DNA from: Marinobacter bohaiensis
GTDB lineage: Bacteria; Pseudomonadota; Gammaproteobacteria; Pseudomonadales; Oleiphilaceae
Reading direction: 5' to 3'
Assembly (NCBI RefSeq): GCF_003258515.1
Contig: NZ_QGEH01000001.1
Span: 992,001-1,056,000 of the forward strand
DNA: 64,000 nucleotides
How positions within the stretch are numbered: the first letter of the stretch is position 1; each line of letters begins with the position of its first letter. The notes beneath the pieces are model-generated. The model worked only from the letters and a program-made list of their open reading frames with translations, was not told the origin of the DNA and did no database searches. This document shows, one piece after another, positions 8,817-16,999 of the stretch. Made by a program: the position numbers and the translations under genes.

Positions 8817-8867
8817 AAACACACTGCGAGCATTGAGCGCTCCTTGTAAGGGAGCGGCCCACTGCCA

Positions 8868-8980
8868 TGTAGCCGAAGCTTTAGCTTCGGAGGGCCCGGT
8901 AGGGCCCCTTATCGCTCTGGAGTTTCTCGATCATTGCGGCCACCCAGCGGGCGGCTCGGAAGCTAAAGCTTCCGCTACAT
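8868..8980. repeat. Inverted REP pair (BIME)
   Basis: A forward REP at 8868-8890 (TGTAGC followed by the stem CGAAGCT/AGCTTCG) faces an inverted copy at 8958-8979 ending in GCTACA. A less conserved linker of about 70 bp separates them. The pair sits between convergent alkB and the antiporter gene, where it may end or protect transcripts from both sides. Confidence 0.75.
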
Positions 8981-8989
8981 TTCAAATGC

Positions 8990-10783
8990 TCACCCCTCGC
9001 GGCGCTCCTCCTGATCCTCCTCGAACAACCGCGTGAGCTCCTCGGCGGCGTCCCGGGAAGACTGGAGGATCTTGGCCGCATCGTGATGCAATCCTTTCTC
9101 GTGCTGACGGGCCAGGTTGCGCTGGTCGGTCTCCTGGAAGAGTTTGACCAGATCCTGTGCCTCGTCCCGTTCGCGGCCCAGGCTGACGAGCATCTCTTCG
9201 GCCATCAGCAGGGCTGAGTGGTAGGTTTCCCGCACCAGCCAGCGCACGCCGGCATCCATCAGCATGTGGGCGTGCCGGCGGTTGCGGGCGCGGGCGAGGA
9301 TGCGCACGTCCGGGAAATACTTGCGCACCAGGTTAACCGTGCGCAGGGACGCGTCGATGTCGTCGATGGCCAGGATGAACACCTTCGCCTCACCCACGCG
9401 GGCGGCCCGCAGCACGTCCAGTTGCGACGCGTCGCCATAATGCACCTTGTTGCCGAACCGGCGCACCACATCCACCTGATCCGGGTTCACGTCCAGGGCG
9501 GTGAACGGCACGTTCAGGGAGCGCAGCAGACGCCCGCTGATCTGGCCGAAGCGCCCGAAGCCGGCGATGACCGCCCCGGTGCGGCCGTCCTCGATGGTGT
9601 CGAAGGGCGGCTTCTCCTCGCCGCCAAGCCGGGCGACGATCCGCTCGAATACCGTCAGTGCGAGCGGCGTCAGCACCATGGAAATGGTCACCACCGCAAT
9701 CAGCTGCTCGTGCAGGGTGCGATCGATCAGTGCCAGTTGCGTGGCCAGGGAAAAGATCACGAAACCGAACTCACCGCCCTGGCTGAGCAGCAACCCCAGG
9801 CGCAGGGCACTGATGCCGCCCAGCTTGCCACCCCAGTGACCGATGGCGGCGATCAACAAAGCCTTGATCAGCATCAGCCCGGCGGCGCCGGCGATCAGGA
9901 TCAGCGGATCGGCCAATACGGCCCCCAGGTTCAGCGTCATACCCACGGAGATGAAGAACAGACCGAGCAGCAGGCCCTTGAACGGCTCGATGTCCGCCTC
10001 AAGCTGGTGACGGAACTCCGAATCGGCCAGCAGCACACCCGCCACGAAAGCGCCCAGGGCCATCGACAGGCCCACCGACTCCATCAGGTAGGCGGTGCCG
10101 GTGACGACCAGCAGGGCGGCGGCGATGGACACCTCGCGCACGCGGGTGGCGTGGATGAAGCGCAGGGCGTGGCGCAGCAGGTAGCGACCGGCGATCACGA
10201 TGATGGCGAAAGTCACCGCCACCTGGCCGATGCCCAGCAGAATCTCCGTCCAGTTGGTCGCCTCTTCCGCGTCGCCGGACACCAGAAAGGGGATGAACGC
10301 CAGCATGGGCACGGCGGCCATGTCCTGGAACAGCAGGATGGTGAACGCCAGCCGGCCATGACCGGTAGCCAGTTCCTTCTTCTCGGCCAGCAGTTGCAGC
10401 ACGAACGCTGTTGAAGACAGGGCCAGGCCGCATCCCAGAACGATGGCCAGGGCGATGTCGCGGCCCGTCAGGACAACCAGCCCGCCGATGATCAGCATCG
10501 CCGTCAGCACCTGCAGGGAGCCCAGTCCGAAAATGGGTTTGCGCAGGGCGCGCAAACGGGAGAACTGCAGCTCCAGGCCGATCACGAACATCAGCAGCAC
10601 CACGCCGAATTCGGAAATGTGCAGCATGTTGTCCACATCGCCCACCACGCCGATTCCGTGTGGACCGATCAGCATGCCGGCGGCGATATAGCCGAGCAGG
10701 GCGCCAAGGCCCGCGCGCTTGAACAGGGGCACGGCGATGACCGCGACAAGGAAGAGAACGACGAGCTGGCCTAAGGGGTTCAT
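8990..10783 (-). CDS. CPA2-family monovalent cation:proton antiporter, KefB/KefC-like
   Basis: The 597-residue protein has an N-terminal Na+/H+ exchanger domain of about 12 hydrophobic segments (residues 1-380). A cytoplasmic TrkA-N/RCK nucleotide-binding domain follows, with the Rossmann motif GFGRFG near residue 410. The tail is charged and helical (LTRLFEEDQEERREG). KefB/C proteins move K+ out and protons in, gated by glutathione adducts or nucleotide state. The adjacent divergent glyoxalase I gene is notable because Kef systems and glyoxalase both protect against methylglyoxal. No KefF/KefG ancillary gene is seen. Confidence 0.88.
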   Translation of the reverse strand: MNPLGQLVVLFLVAVIAVPLFKRAGLGALLGYIAAGMLIGPHGIGVVGDVDNMLHISEFGVVLLMFVIGLELQFSRLRALRKPIFGLGSLQVLTAMLIIGGLVVLTGRDIALAIVLGCGLALSSTAFVLQLLAEKKELATGHGRLAFTILLFQDMAAVPMLAFIPFLVSGDAEEATNWTEILLGIGQVAVTFAIIVIAGRYLLRHALRFIHATRVREVSIAAALLVVTGTAYLMESVGLSMALGAFVAGVLLADSEFRHQLEADIEPFKGLLLGLFFISVGMTLNLGAVLADPLILIAGAAGLMLIKALLIAAIGHWGGKLGGISALRLGLLLSQGGEFGFVIFSLATQLALIDRTLHEQLIAVVTISMVLTPLALTVFERIVARLGGEEKPPFDTIEDGRTGAVIAGFGRFGQISGRLLRSLNVPFTALDVNPDQVDVVRRFGNKVHYGDASQLDVLRAARVGEAKVFILAIDDIDASLRTVNLVRKYFPDVRILARARNRRHAHMLMDAGVRWLVRETYHSALLMAEEMLVSLGRERDEAQDLVKLFQETDQRNLARQHEKGLHHDAAKILQSSRDAAEELTRLFEEDQEERREG

Positions 10784-11023
10784 GGGTGTCCTTACTGGCT
10801 GAAATCACGGGCATGCATCGAGCTAATGCCTTGAAAGTTTAGCCGATGCGCCCCATCGTTAATGTAGTGGTAAACCTCCGCGCTTTGAATGCCAGGCAGG
10901 GAGCCCCCGAAAAAACGGCGGCCCCGCAGGCGCTGCCCGCGGCCAACGTTCTCACCGACTTTTCCCGAAGGTCCCCGGCGAATAGCGGGGATCCGATGAC
11001 TGCATCAACACAGGAGCCAAGAC

Positions 11024-11578
11024 ATGTCGCCCCATTTTGAGGAAGCCCCCGGTCTGTCGGAAGACATCGATCCGGCAACGGACGGTTACGTCTTCAACCA
11101 GACCATGATGCGCATCAAGGACCCCAAGCGCAGCCTGGATTTTTACTCCCGGGTACTGGGCATGCGATTGATCCGCAAACTGGATTTCCCGGAAATGAAG
11201 TTTACCCTCTATTTCCTGGGCTACCTGGACGACCGCCAGGCCACCACCGTGCCGTCCGATGACGGCCACCGGACCACCTACATCTTCGCCCGCGAGGCGA
11301 TGCTGGAGCTGACCCACAACTGGGGTACCGAAGACCAGGACGACTTCGAATACCACAACGGCAACGACGAGCCCCAGGGCTTCGGCCACATCGGTATCGC
11401 AGTGCCTGACGTTTACCAGGCCGCCGAGCGTTTCGAGTCCCTGGGCGTGCCGTTCCAGAAGCGACCGGACGACGGCAAGATGAAGGGCCTCGCCTTCATC
11501 CGCGACCCGGACGGCTACTGGATCGAGATCCTCCAGCCCAACATGCTGGAGCGCCAGCGTAAGGAAGAGCAGGCGTAA
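11024..11578 (+). CDS. gloA: Lactoylglutathione lyase (glyoxalase I)
   Basis: The 184-residue enzyme isomerises the methylglyoxal-glutathione hemithioacetal to S-lactoylglutathione. It carries an N-terminal extension before the VOC fold. The four likely metal ligands appear as Gln in NQTMMRIKD, Glu in MLELTHNWG, His in GFGHIGIAV and Glu in YWIEILQ. The Gln/Glu/His/Glu set is that of the zinc-type (human and Pseudomonas putida) enzymes. A CAGGAG ribosome site precedes the ATG and a rho-independent terminator follows. It is divergent from a Kef-like antiporter. Confidence 0.93.
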   Translation: MSPHFEEAPGLSEDIDPATDGYVFNQTMMRIKDPKRSLDFYSRVLGMRLIRKLDFPEMKFTLYFLGYLDDRQATTVPSDDGHRTTYIFAREAMLELTHNWGTEDQDDFEYHNGNDEPQGFGHIGIAVPDVYQAAERFESLGVPFQKRPDDGKMKGLAFIRDPDGYWIEILQPNMLERQRKEEQA

Positions 11579-11598
11579 GGGCTCTGGAGGCAGACGAG

Positions 11599-11624
11599 AA
11601 GGCCGGGTTATCCCGGCCTTTTTT
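11599..11624 (+). terminator. Rho-independent terminator of gloA
   Basis: AAGGCCGGG and CCCGGCCTT form a GC-rich stem around a short TTAT loop, followed directly by a T tract. It lies about 20 bp after the gloA stop codon. Confidence 0.9.
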
Positions 11625-11663
11625 GTGTCTTGAATGCGATGAAGTGGCGGGATGCGCCTCAAA

Positions 11664-11760
11664 ATGTAGCAGAAGCTTCAGCTTCTGAGGCGCCGAAGGT
11701 GCTCCAGTGGCCATTCGGCAGGCCCGTGGCCTGCTCCGAAGCTAAAGCGTCGGCTACATT
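11664..11760. repeat. Inverted REP pair (BIME)
   Basis: A forward REP at 11665-11690 (TGTAGC, stem AGAAGCT/AGCTTCT) faces an inverted copy at 11736-11759 ending in CGGCTACAT. It lies between the gloA terminator and the convergent EamA gene. Confidence 0.75.
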
Positions 11761-11825
11761 GGATGGTGCCATCCAGAGTCCCTGCGGATGCCGGCCTTCC
11801 CCGGCTTGCTCCGATACGGTCGTCG

Positions 11826-12770
11826 CTACTGCGACGTCTCGTCGGCGTCCCTCCGCCGCGCCGCCGACCCGCTACGCGATGCCACCAACACGGACACCGT
11901 CAGCACCACGGCACCGATCACGCCCAGCAATCCCAGCGCCTCTCCAAGGATCATCCACGCCAGTAGCGCCGCGAACAGCGGCTCCAGGGTCACGATGATG
12001 CTGGAGGTGGTGGCCGGTGTGCTCTGCATGCCCTTGAAGAAACACACATAGCCCACGCAGGTGGGCACGATGCCGATGTAGGCGATCAGCAGCCAGTCGA
12101 GACCATCCAGTTGGGGCAGAATATCCAGTGCACCGGTGCCGGCCGCGATTGGGGCCAGCGCAACGGCGCCGGTGGTGAAACAGATAAAGGCGGTGGTGAA
12201 TACCGAGCCGCCACCGGACACGTGCCGGCTGGTCAGCGTGAACGCCGCATAGACCGCCGCAGCGGCCACGGCGATGAAGATGCCGCCTAGCCGGGCTGCG
12301 TCAGGATTGCGGACGTCGCCGGACACCAGCAACAGGGTACCGGCGATGGCACTGATCAGGGCGATGACCGTGGTGCGGTTGGGTTTTTCGCCGAGCAGCG
12401 GTGCGGCGGCGATGGCCACAAACACCGGCGCGAGGCAGAGCGTGATCAGGGTCGCGATGCCGGCGCCGGTCAGATCCACCGCCCAGAGATAGGTGCCCTG
12501 GTAGGCCGCCTGCAACAGCCCCAGGCCCATCAGGCCGATCACCAGGCCGCGGCTGATCCGGTTCGTGGTGTTACGGCGATCACGCCACATCAGCAGGCCG
12601 AAGAACGGGCAGGCGATGCAGAGCCGGAAGAACGCCAGGGCGATGGGCTCCAGCTCGCTGTGGTTGAACAGGGTCTTGGCCGCAATGCTGGTGGTGGCCC
12701 ACAGGGCGGCGGCGATAGCAATCAGGATGGCGCCGCGCAGGGCGTCATGGGAACGCAATGATGTGGTCAT
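11826..12770 (-). CDS. EamA/DMT-family transporter
   Basis: This 314-residue inner-membrane protein has ten hydrophobic segments arranged as two EamA repeats (about residues 12-145 and 160-295). Typical sequences are IAAALWATTSI near the start of repeat 1 and VGYVCFFKGMQ and TLEPLFAALLAWMILGE in repeat 2. Drug/metabolite superfamily members export amino acids, nucleosides or other metabolites. The substrate is not predictable here. No regulator is adjacent. Confidence 0.88.
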   Translation of the reverse strand: MTTSLRSHDALRGAILIAIAAALWATTSIAAKTLFNHSELEPIALAFFRLCIACPFFGLLMWRDRRNTTNRISRGLVIGLMGLGLLQAAYQGTYLWAVDLTGAGIATLITLCLAPVFVAIAAAPLLGEKPNRTTVIALISAIAGTLLLVSGDVRNPDAARLGGIFIAVAAAAVYAAFTLTSRHVSGGGSVFTTAFICFTTGAVALAPIAAGTGALDILPQLDGLDWLLIAYIGIVPTCVGYVCFFKGMQSTPATTSSIIVTLEPLFAALLAWMILGEALGLLGVIGAVVLTVSVLVASRSGSAARRRDADETSQ

Positions 12771-13008
12771 GGAAAATCTCTTGTCCGGTTAAACAAAACG
12801 CTGAAACGGGAATAGAAGCGACGACCGGACAGGCAGGCGCGATCACTCAGGCCGGGGTGGCCAGAGCATGACGAGTCCGTATCCGGTTCAGGACCGGACG
12901 GGCGGGGGTGTGCGTTTTCCGAAAAGGACAGTTGAATCAATCATGCGGCGAGATTAGCTGGAAATCGTGAGGGAGGCAACCTGCGGGCGGCGCCCGCAGG
13001 AACGCCGC

Positions 13009-13302
13009 TTACTGGACGGTGATGTGATCGCGGTTGGCGTCCAGCGTCAGTTGGCCGATGCCGTTGACCTTGTCCAGGTCGGACACGCTGGCGAACGGGC
13101 CATTGCTGTCGCGGTAATCGATGATGGCCTGGGCTTTGACGTCGCCGACGCCGTCCAGCTGACTGGAAAGGGTCTTGGCGTCCGCGGTGTTGATGTTGAC
13201 CTGAGTGGGAGCCGCTTCCTGCGCCGGCTGGGTGTCAGCGGCGACGGCAACGTTGGACAGCGCGGTGGCCAGAACGAAAAAGGCGGTGATCAGTGCTTTC
13301 AT
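13009..13302 (-). CDS. ComEA-like helix-hairpin-helix exported protein
   Basis: The 97-residue protein has a signal peptide (ALITAFFVLATALSNVAVA) followed by a linker and a double helix-hairpin-helix domain, seen in VNINTADAKTLSSQLDGVG and FASVSDLDKVNGIG. Stand-alone periplasmic ComEA proteins bind double-stranded DNA and act in uptake during natural transformation. They are also widespread in species not known to be competent. An AGGAG site precedes the ATG. No other competence genes are in the window. Confidence 0.85.
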   Translation of the reverse strand: MKALITAFFVLATALSNVAVAADTQPAQEAAPTQVNINTADAKTLSSQLDGVGDVKAQAIIDYRDSNGPFASVSDLDKVNGIGQLTLDANRDHITVQ

Positions 13303-13863
13303 CTGAGACTACTCCTACAACGGTTGTTTTTGCGTTATCGCAAGGACCGACTGCGGATTGTCAACGCCTGGTGGCCGTGGCCGGGAATGCAGCGCACGAC
13401 GGCGCCAGAAACAGACAAATGGAGAGCAAGACTTCCGGATCGACGATATAAACAGACCGTTGGCCCGATCAGGCCCAAGCCGACCGCTGGGGATCAAGGG
13501 ATAACGAAATGGCTGAAACAAGAATGGTCGAGCTGATGTGAAAGACGAAAAGTCACGGAATACGGGCCCACAAATCCCTGTGCACCCGTTCCGTGGCTTA
13601 AATTTGCCCTGTCCGCGGGCTGTACGTCCCTATAGGCCTGATCCTTCAGGCGAGTCATCCTTGCGCCGCCCAATCCGTTGGGCTGATCTTTCCCTGTCCG
13701 CCTGTTCCATCAGGCGAGATACGTCCCTGTCCTGCATCCATGCAGTTCTGCGTCCTTGCTGAAAACAAGTTTACTGGATTGGCGAATTCGGCAAATCGGA
13801 CATTCCCGCTGCGCGTTGTAGGAAATGGATTACACCGGCGTAATCATCCGGAAAGATGATGTG
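13303..13863. repeat. Intergenic region holding an array of short ATCC-loop hairpins
   Basis: No gene is supported in these 561 bp. From about 13563 to 13762 there is a run of small imperfect hairpins about 30 bp apart. Examples are CCTGATCCTTCAGG, CCCAATCCGTTGGG, GCCTGTTCCATCAGGC and TGCATCCATGCA. Most have an (A/T)TCC loop and are joined by sequences such as CGTCC(C/T)TG. Similar hairpins with the complementary loop lie between ureB and ureC. The rest of the spacer shows nothing recognisable. Confidence 0.5.
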
Positions 13864-14907
13864 TCAGCAGGCGTTATTCAGGGCTTCCGGGGCGGCTTCC
13901 AGCGCCTGCAGAAGGCGGTCGCCGGACCACTGGCCGCCCGGTTCCCGTTCGGCCTGGCGAATCAGTGCCACGAGCCGGCGATTGACTGGCGCGTCCCGTC
14001 CCAGCGATTGCGCCAGCTGCACCACCTCGCCATTGATCCAGTCCACCTCCGTACGCCGTCCGGCTTGCAGATCCTCCCACATGGATGAACGCGCCAGCGG
14101 GTCGATGGCGAGCATCGTGCGGGCAAGATGGCGGAACAGCCAGTCCGGCAAGCCCAGAAGTGTGGGCAGCAGGCCCATCGGCAGCCCGGTGAGTTTAACC
14201 GTGGCGATGTCGGCCTCCCGCAGCAGTGTCAGCGTTTCGCGCTGGGCCATGGCCAGGCAGCGCCGGTACGCGCGCTGCGACAGTTCGGTCTTGAGCGGCA
14301 GGCCGGACAGGGCGTTGATCGGGTTGTTCAGGTTCAGCAGCAGTTTGGACCAGAGCACCGAATCCATGTCGTCGCGCACGTCCAGCGGCAGCCCGGCGCG
14401 GGCGAACGTTTCCAGCAGCGCCGGCGATAGGCTGGCATCCCGGGCCGTCATGAGATGGCCTTCGGTGCCTTGATGGAAGTGACCCGGGGCTCGCTGCAAT
14501 ACATTGAACGGCACCATGCCCGCCAGTACGACCTGTTCGGGGAGCAGAGGTGCGAGGCGCCGGGCGTTGCTGATGCCGTTCTGCAGGCTGATCACCGGGA
14601 TACCCGGGCGCAGGTGCGGCGCCATGGCGCGGGCGGCGTCTTCGGTGGCGGCGGACTTGACCGTAAGCAGTACCAGGTCGGCGTCGGCGAGGGCGGCCGG
14701 ATCGGTGGTGTACTCCGTGTCCGAAAGCTGGATCGAGGCATCCAGCCCCTGGTAGTCGCTGACCCGCAACGGTGTGCTGGTCAGCAAGGCCTGGAGCCTC
14801 GGGCGCCCGATCATGATGACGTCGGCGCCGGTGGCGAGCAGGCGTCCGCCCAGGTAGCAGCCAATACTCCCGGCGCCAAAAAGGGCGATGCGTGGCATCT
14901 CTTGCAT
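13864..14907 (-). CDS. Ketopantoate reductase-like NADPH-dependent oxidoreductase (ApbA/PanE family)
   Basis: The 347-residue protein opens with a Rossmann motif (ALFGAGSIGCYLGG) and has an ApbA_C-like helical C-terminus. Mid-protein motifs include VLLTVKSAATEDAA and ISLQNGISNA, with the catalytic Lys in the VKS stretch. Family members reduce 2-dehydropantoate to pantoate, but many paralogues reduce other 2-keto acids. The start at 14907 was chosen because the nucleotide-binding fold follows at once; another ATG lies three codons in. No other pantothenate gene is near, so panE itself is uncertain. Confidence 0.8.
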   Translation of the reverse strand: MQEMPRIALFGAGSIGCYLGGRLLATGADVIMIGRPRLQALLTSTPLRVSDYQGLDASIQLSDTEYTTDPAALADADLVLLTVKSAATEDAARAMAPHLRPGIPVISLQNGISNARRLAPLLPEQVVLAGMVPFNVLQRAPGHFHQGTEGHLMTARDASLSPALLETFARAGLPLDVRDDMDSVLWSKLLLNLNNPINALSGLPLKTELSQRAYRRCLAMAQRETLTLLREADIATVKLTGLPMGLLPTLLGLPDWLFRHLARTMLAIDPLARSSMWEDLQAGRRTEVDWINGEVVQLAQSLGRDAPVNRRLVALIRQAEREPGGQWSGDRLLQALEAAPEALNNAC

Positions 14908-15314
14908 GGTGTCGTGTCCGGTTTGTTGTTGTGAGGCGGCGGTTGCGGGCCAATGTCGCGTGCCCCCGGATGAACGATAGCGCCATCGGCCGTGGCAGTC
15001 TGTCAACGAGTGGACAGTTTATTCCCTCGCCCCAGATGTTGCGTTTTCTGCCGGTGCCACGCCGGATGCCCGGTTTCCGTTATGACGGTCCACGGAGGGG
15101 GCGCTCCGTTCATGCCCGGTATGGAGGTGGCGCGACGGCCGATGGCTGGTCCCGGTGCGAAATTGGGGAGGCTATGTCCGCACTGTCGATGAGCAGCCGA
15201 TGTGACGCAGCGCCAATTGAGTGCATGTCTGGGCGAGGAAGCCGGCTGTTTCTATGAGGATGCGTAACATTTTGCTTTGTCGTTACTTTTTCCGGCGTGC
15301 GAATTGTCTCACGG

Positions 15315-15342
15315 GCACCTGTTTGGGGCACTGTTTTGGTGC
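15315..15342 (+). promoter_or_regulatory. Tandem NtrC-type binding sites
   Basis: GCACT-N5-GGTGC at 15328-15342 is a perfect match to the GCACY-N5-RGTGC pattern of NtrC sites. GCACC-N5-GGGGC at 15315-15329 matches it with one change and overlaps by two bases. They lie about 55 bp or more upstream of a sigma-54-like element, which suits nitrogen-limitation control of urea uptake. Confidence 0.55.
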
Positions 15343-15387
15343 GAAGAAAGAGCGGGTGTCTTGTATTTGGGCGTGGCCGCCAGCGAA

Positions 15388-15403
15388 TGGCGCACTATTT
15401 GTT
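15388..15403 (+). promoter_or_regulatory. Possible sigma-54 promoter of the urt operon
   Basis: TGGCGC-N5-TTGTT has the GG at 15389-15390 and the second element exactly ten bases later. However, the usually invariant GC of the -12 box reads GT. With the NtrC boxes upstream it remains the best candidate; initiation would fall near 15414, about 115 bp before urtA. Confidence 0.35.
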
Positions 15404-15527
15404 GTCCAGTTGGTCAAATAAGGCAATGAAAAATAAGAAAAAAACGGGGAGTGGAATGCACGATGCACTGATCGGTTGGCGTTTTGAAACATTGGAAACT
15501 CAACCAGGTACAAAGGACGCACACTCC

Positions 15528-16835
15528 ATGAAGATCAAAAAGCAAATAAAAGCAGGACTCTCTGCGCTGGCTCTCTCCATCTCTGTATCCGTCACCGCAT
15601 CCGCGGCGGACGAAGGCCCGATTAAAGTAGGCATCCTCCATTCCCTGTCCGGCACCATGGCAATCAGTGAATCCACCCTGAAAGACACCATGCTCATGCT
15701 GATCGAAAAGCAGAATGAGGAAGGCGGTCTGCTGGGTCGCGAGCTGGAGCCGGTGGTGGTGGACCCGGCGTCCAACTGGCCGCTGTTCGCCGAGAAGGCC
15801 CGCGAACTGCTGGCCAAGGACAAAGTCGACGTCATCTTCGGTAACTGGACGTCCGTCTCCCGTAAATCCGTGCTGCCGGTGGTCGAGGAACTGAACGGCC
15901 TGCTGTTCTACCCGGTCCAGTACGAAGGTGAAGAATCCTCCGAGAACGTGTTCTACACCGGCGCGGCGCCCAACCAGCAGGCGATCCCGGCGGTGGATTA
16001 CCTGATGAACGAAGTCGGCGTTGAGCGCTGGGTGCTGGCGGGCACCGACTACGTCTACCCGCGCACCACCAACAAGATCCTTGATGCGTACCTGAAAGAT
16101 CACGGTGTGGCCGATGCCGACATCATGATCAACTACACGCCGTTCGGTCATTCCAACTGGCAGTCCATCGTCTCCGACATCAAGGCGTTCGGCAGCCAGG
16201 GCAAGAAAACCGCCGTGGTCTCCACCATCAACGGCGACGCCAACGTGCCGTTCTACCGCGAGCTGGCCAACCAGGGCATCAAGGCCGAAGACATCCCGGT
16301 CGTGGCCTTCTCCGTGGGTGAGCAGGAGCTGTCCGGCATCGACACCGGCCCGCTGGTCGGTCACCTGGCCGCGTGGAACTACTTCATGAGCGTCGACACC
16401 GACGCCAACTACGACTTCATCGACCAGTGGATCGACTACACCGGTAACGAGGAAGCTGTCACCAACGATCCGATGGAAGCGCACTACATCGGCTTCAACA
16501 TGTGGAAGGAAGCGGTCAAAAAAGCCGGCACCGCCGACGTGGATGCGGTCAAGGACGCCATCATCGGGGTGTCCGTGCCCAACCTGACCGGCGGCTACGC
16601 CACCATGATGCCCAACCACCACATCACCAAGCCGGTGCTGATCGGCGAGATCCAGGACAACGGCCAGTTCTCTGTGGTCTGGCAGACCCCGTCCACGGTC
16701 GCCGGCGATGCCTGGTCTGACTTCCTGCCGGGCTCCAAGGATCTGATCAGTGACTGGCGCAAGCCGCTCAAGTGCGGCAACTACAACGTCGTCACCAAGT
16801 CCTGCGGCGGCGCTGCCGAAGAGGCCGCCGAGTAA
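15528..16835 (+). CDS. urtA: Urea ABC transporter substrate-binding protein
   Basis: The 435-residue periplasmic receptor delivers urea to the UrtBC permease. Residues 1-27 form a signal peptide ending ASA. The mature protein begins as a Leu/Ile/Val-type type I binding fold with IKVGILHSLSGTMAISE and then LEPVVVDPASNWPLFAEKA, both diagnostic of UrtA. The C-terminal part includes MEAHYIGFNMWKEAVKKAG. It heads urtABCDE, and a strong stem-loop separates it from urtB. That arrangement is common where the binding protein is needed in excess. Confidence 0.95.
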   Translation: MKIKKQIKAGLSALALSISVSVTASAADEGPIKVGILHSLSGTMAISESTLKDTMLMLIEKQNEEGGLLGRELEPVVVDPASNWPLFAEKARELLAKDKVDVIFGNWTSVSRKSVLPVVEELNGLLFYPVQYEGEESSENVFYTGAAPNQQAIPAVDYLMNEVGVERWVLAGTDYVYPRTTNKILDAYLKDHGVADADIMINYTPFGHSNWQSIVSDIKAFGSQGKKTAVVSTINGDANVPFYRELANQGIKAEDIPVVAFSVGEQELSGIDTGPLVGHLAAWNYFMSVDTDANYDFIDQWIDYTGNEEAVTNDPMEAHYIGFNMWKEAVKKAGTADVDAVKDAIIGVSVPNLTGGYATMMPNHHITKPVLIGEIQDNGQFSVVWQTPSTVAGDAWSDFLPGSKDLISDWRKPLKCGNYNVVTKSCGGAAEEAAE

Positions 16836-16849
16836 GGCTGTACCACAAG

Positions 16850-16876
16850 GTGCGGGTGCCTGCGGGCATCCGCACC
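16850..16876 (+). promoter_or_regulatory. Stem-loop between urtA and urtB
   Basis: An 11-bp arm starting GGTGCGGG pairs with an arm ending CCGCACC, with one G-T wobble, around a five-base TGCGG loop. No T tract follows. It is more likely an mRNA-stability or partial-termination element that raises UrtA over the permease than a full terminator. Confidence 0.6.
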
Positions 16877-16999
16877 GCTCCGGACTCCCTGAACAACCCG
16901 AACCCAACAACAGGACGGATGCTTCGGAAAGGAACCGCCAGCGCGCTTGTTTTCCGAAGCGTCCGCCCGGAAAGGATTCACCTTGGATAGGACGCAACC

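Larger units (their letters stand above)
15007..15527. other. Regulatory region upstream of urtA
   Basis: No gene is supported in these 521 bp. An open frame runs into urtA from 15297, but its N-terminal extension precedes a perfect signal peptide and is not credible as protein. Two NtrC-like boxes and a sigma-54-like promoter lie at 15315-15403 and are listed separately. The first 250 bp show nothing recognisable apart from being the upstream region of the leftward reductase gene. Confidence 0.6.

Noticed and set aside
8819-8856. Terminator for alkB at GCTCC-TTGTAAG-GGAGC
   Set aside because: The stem is only five base pairs and no T tract follows. The adjacent REP pair is a better candidate for a 3' boundary.
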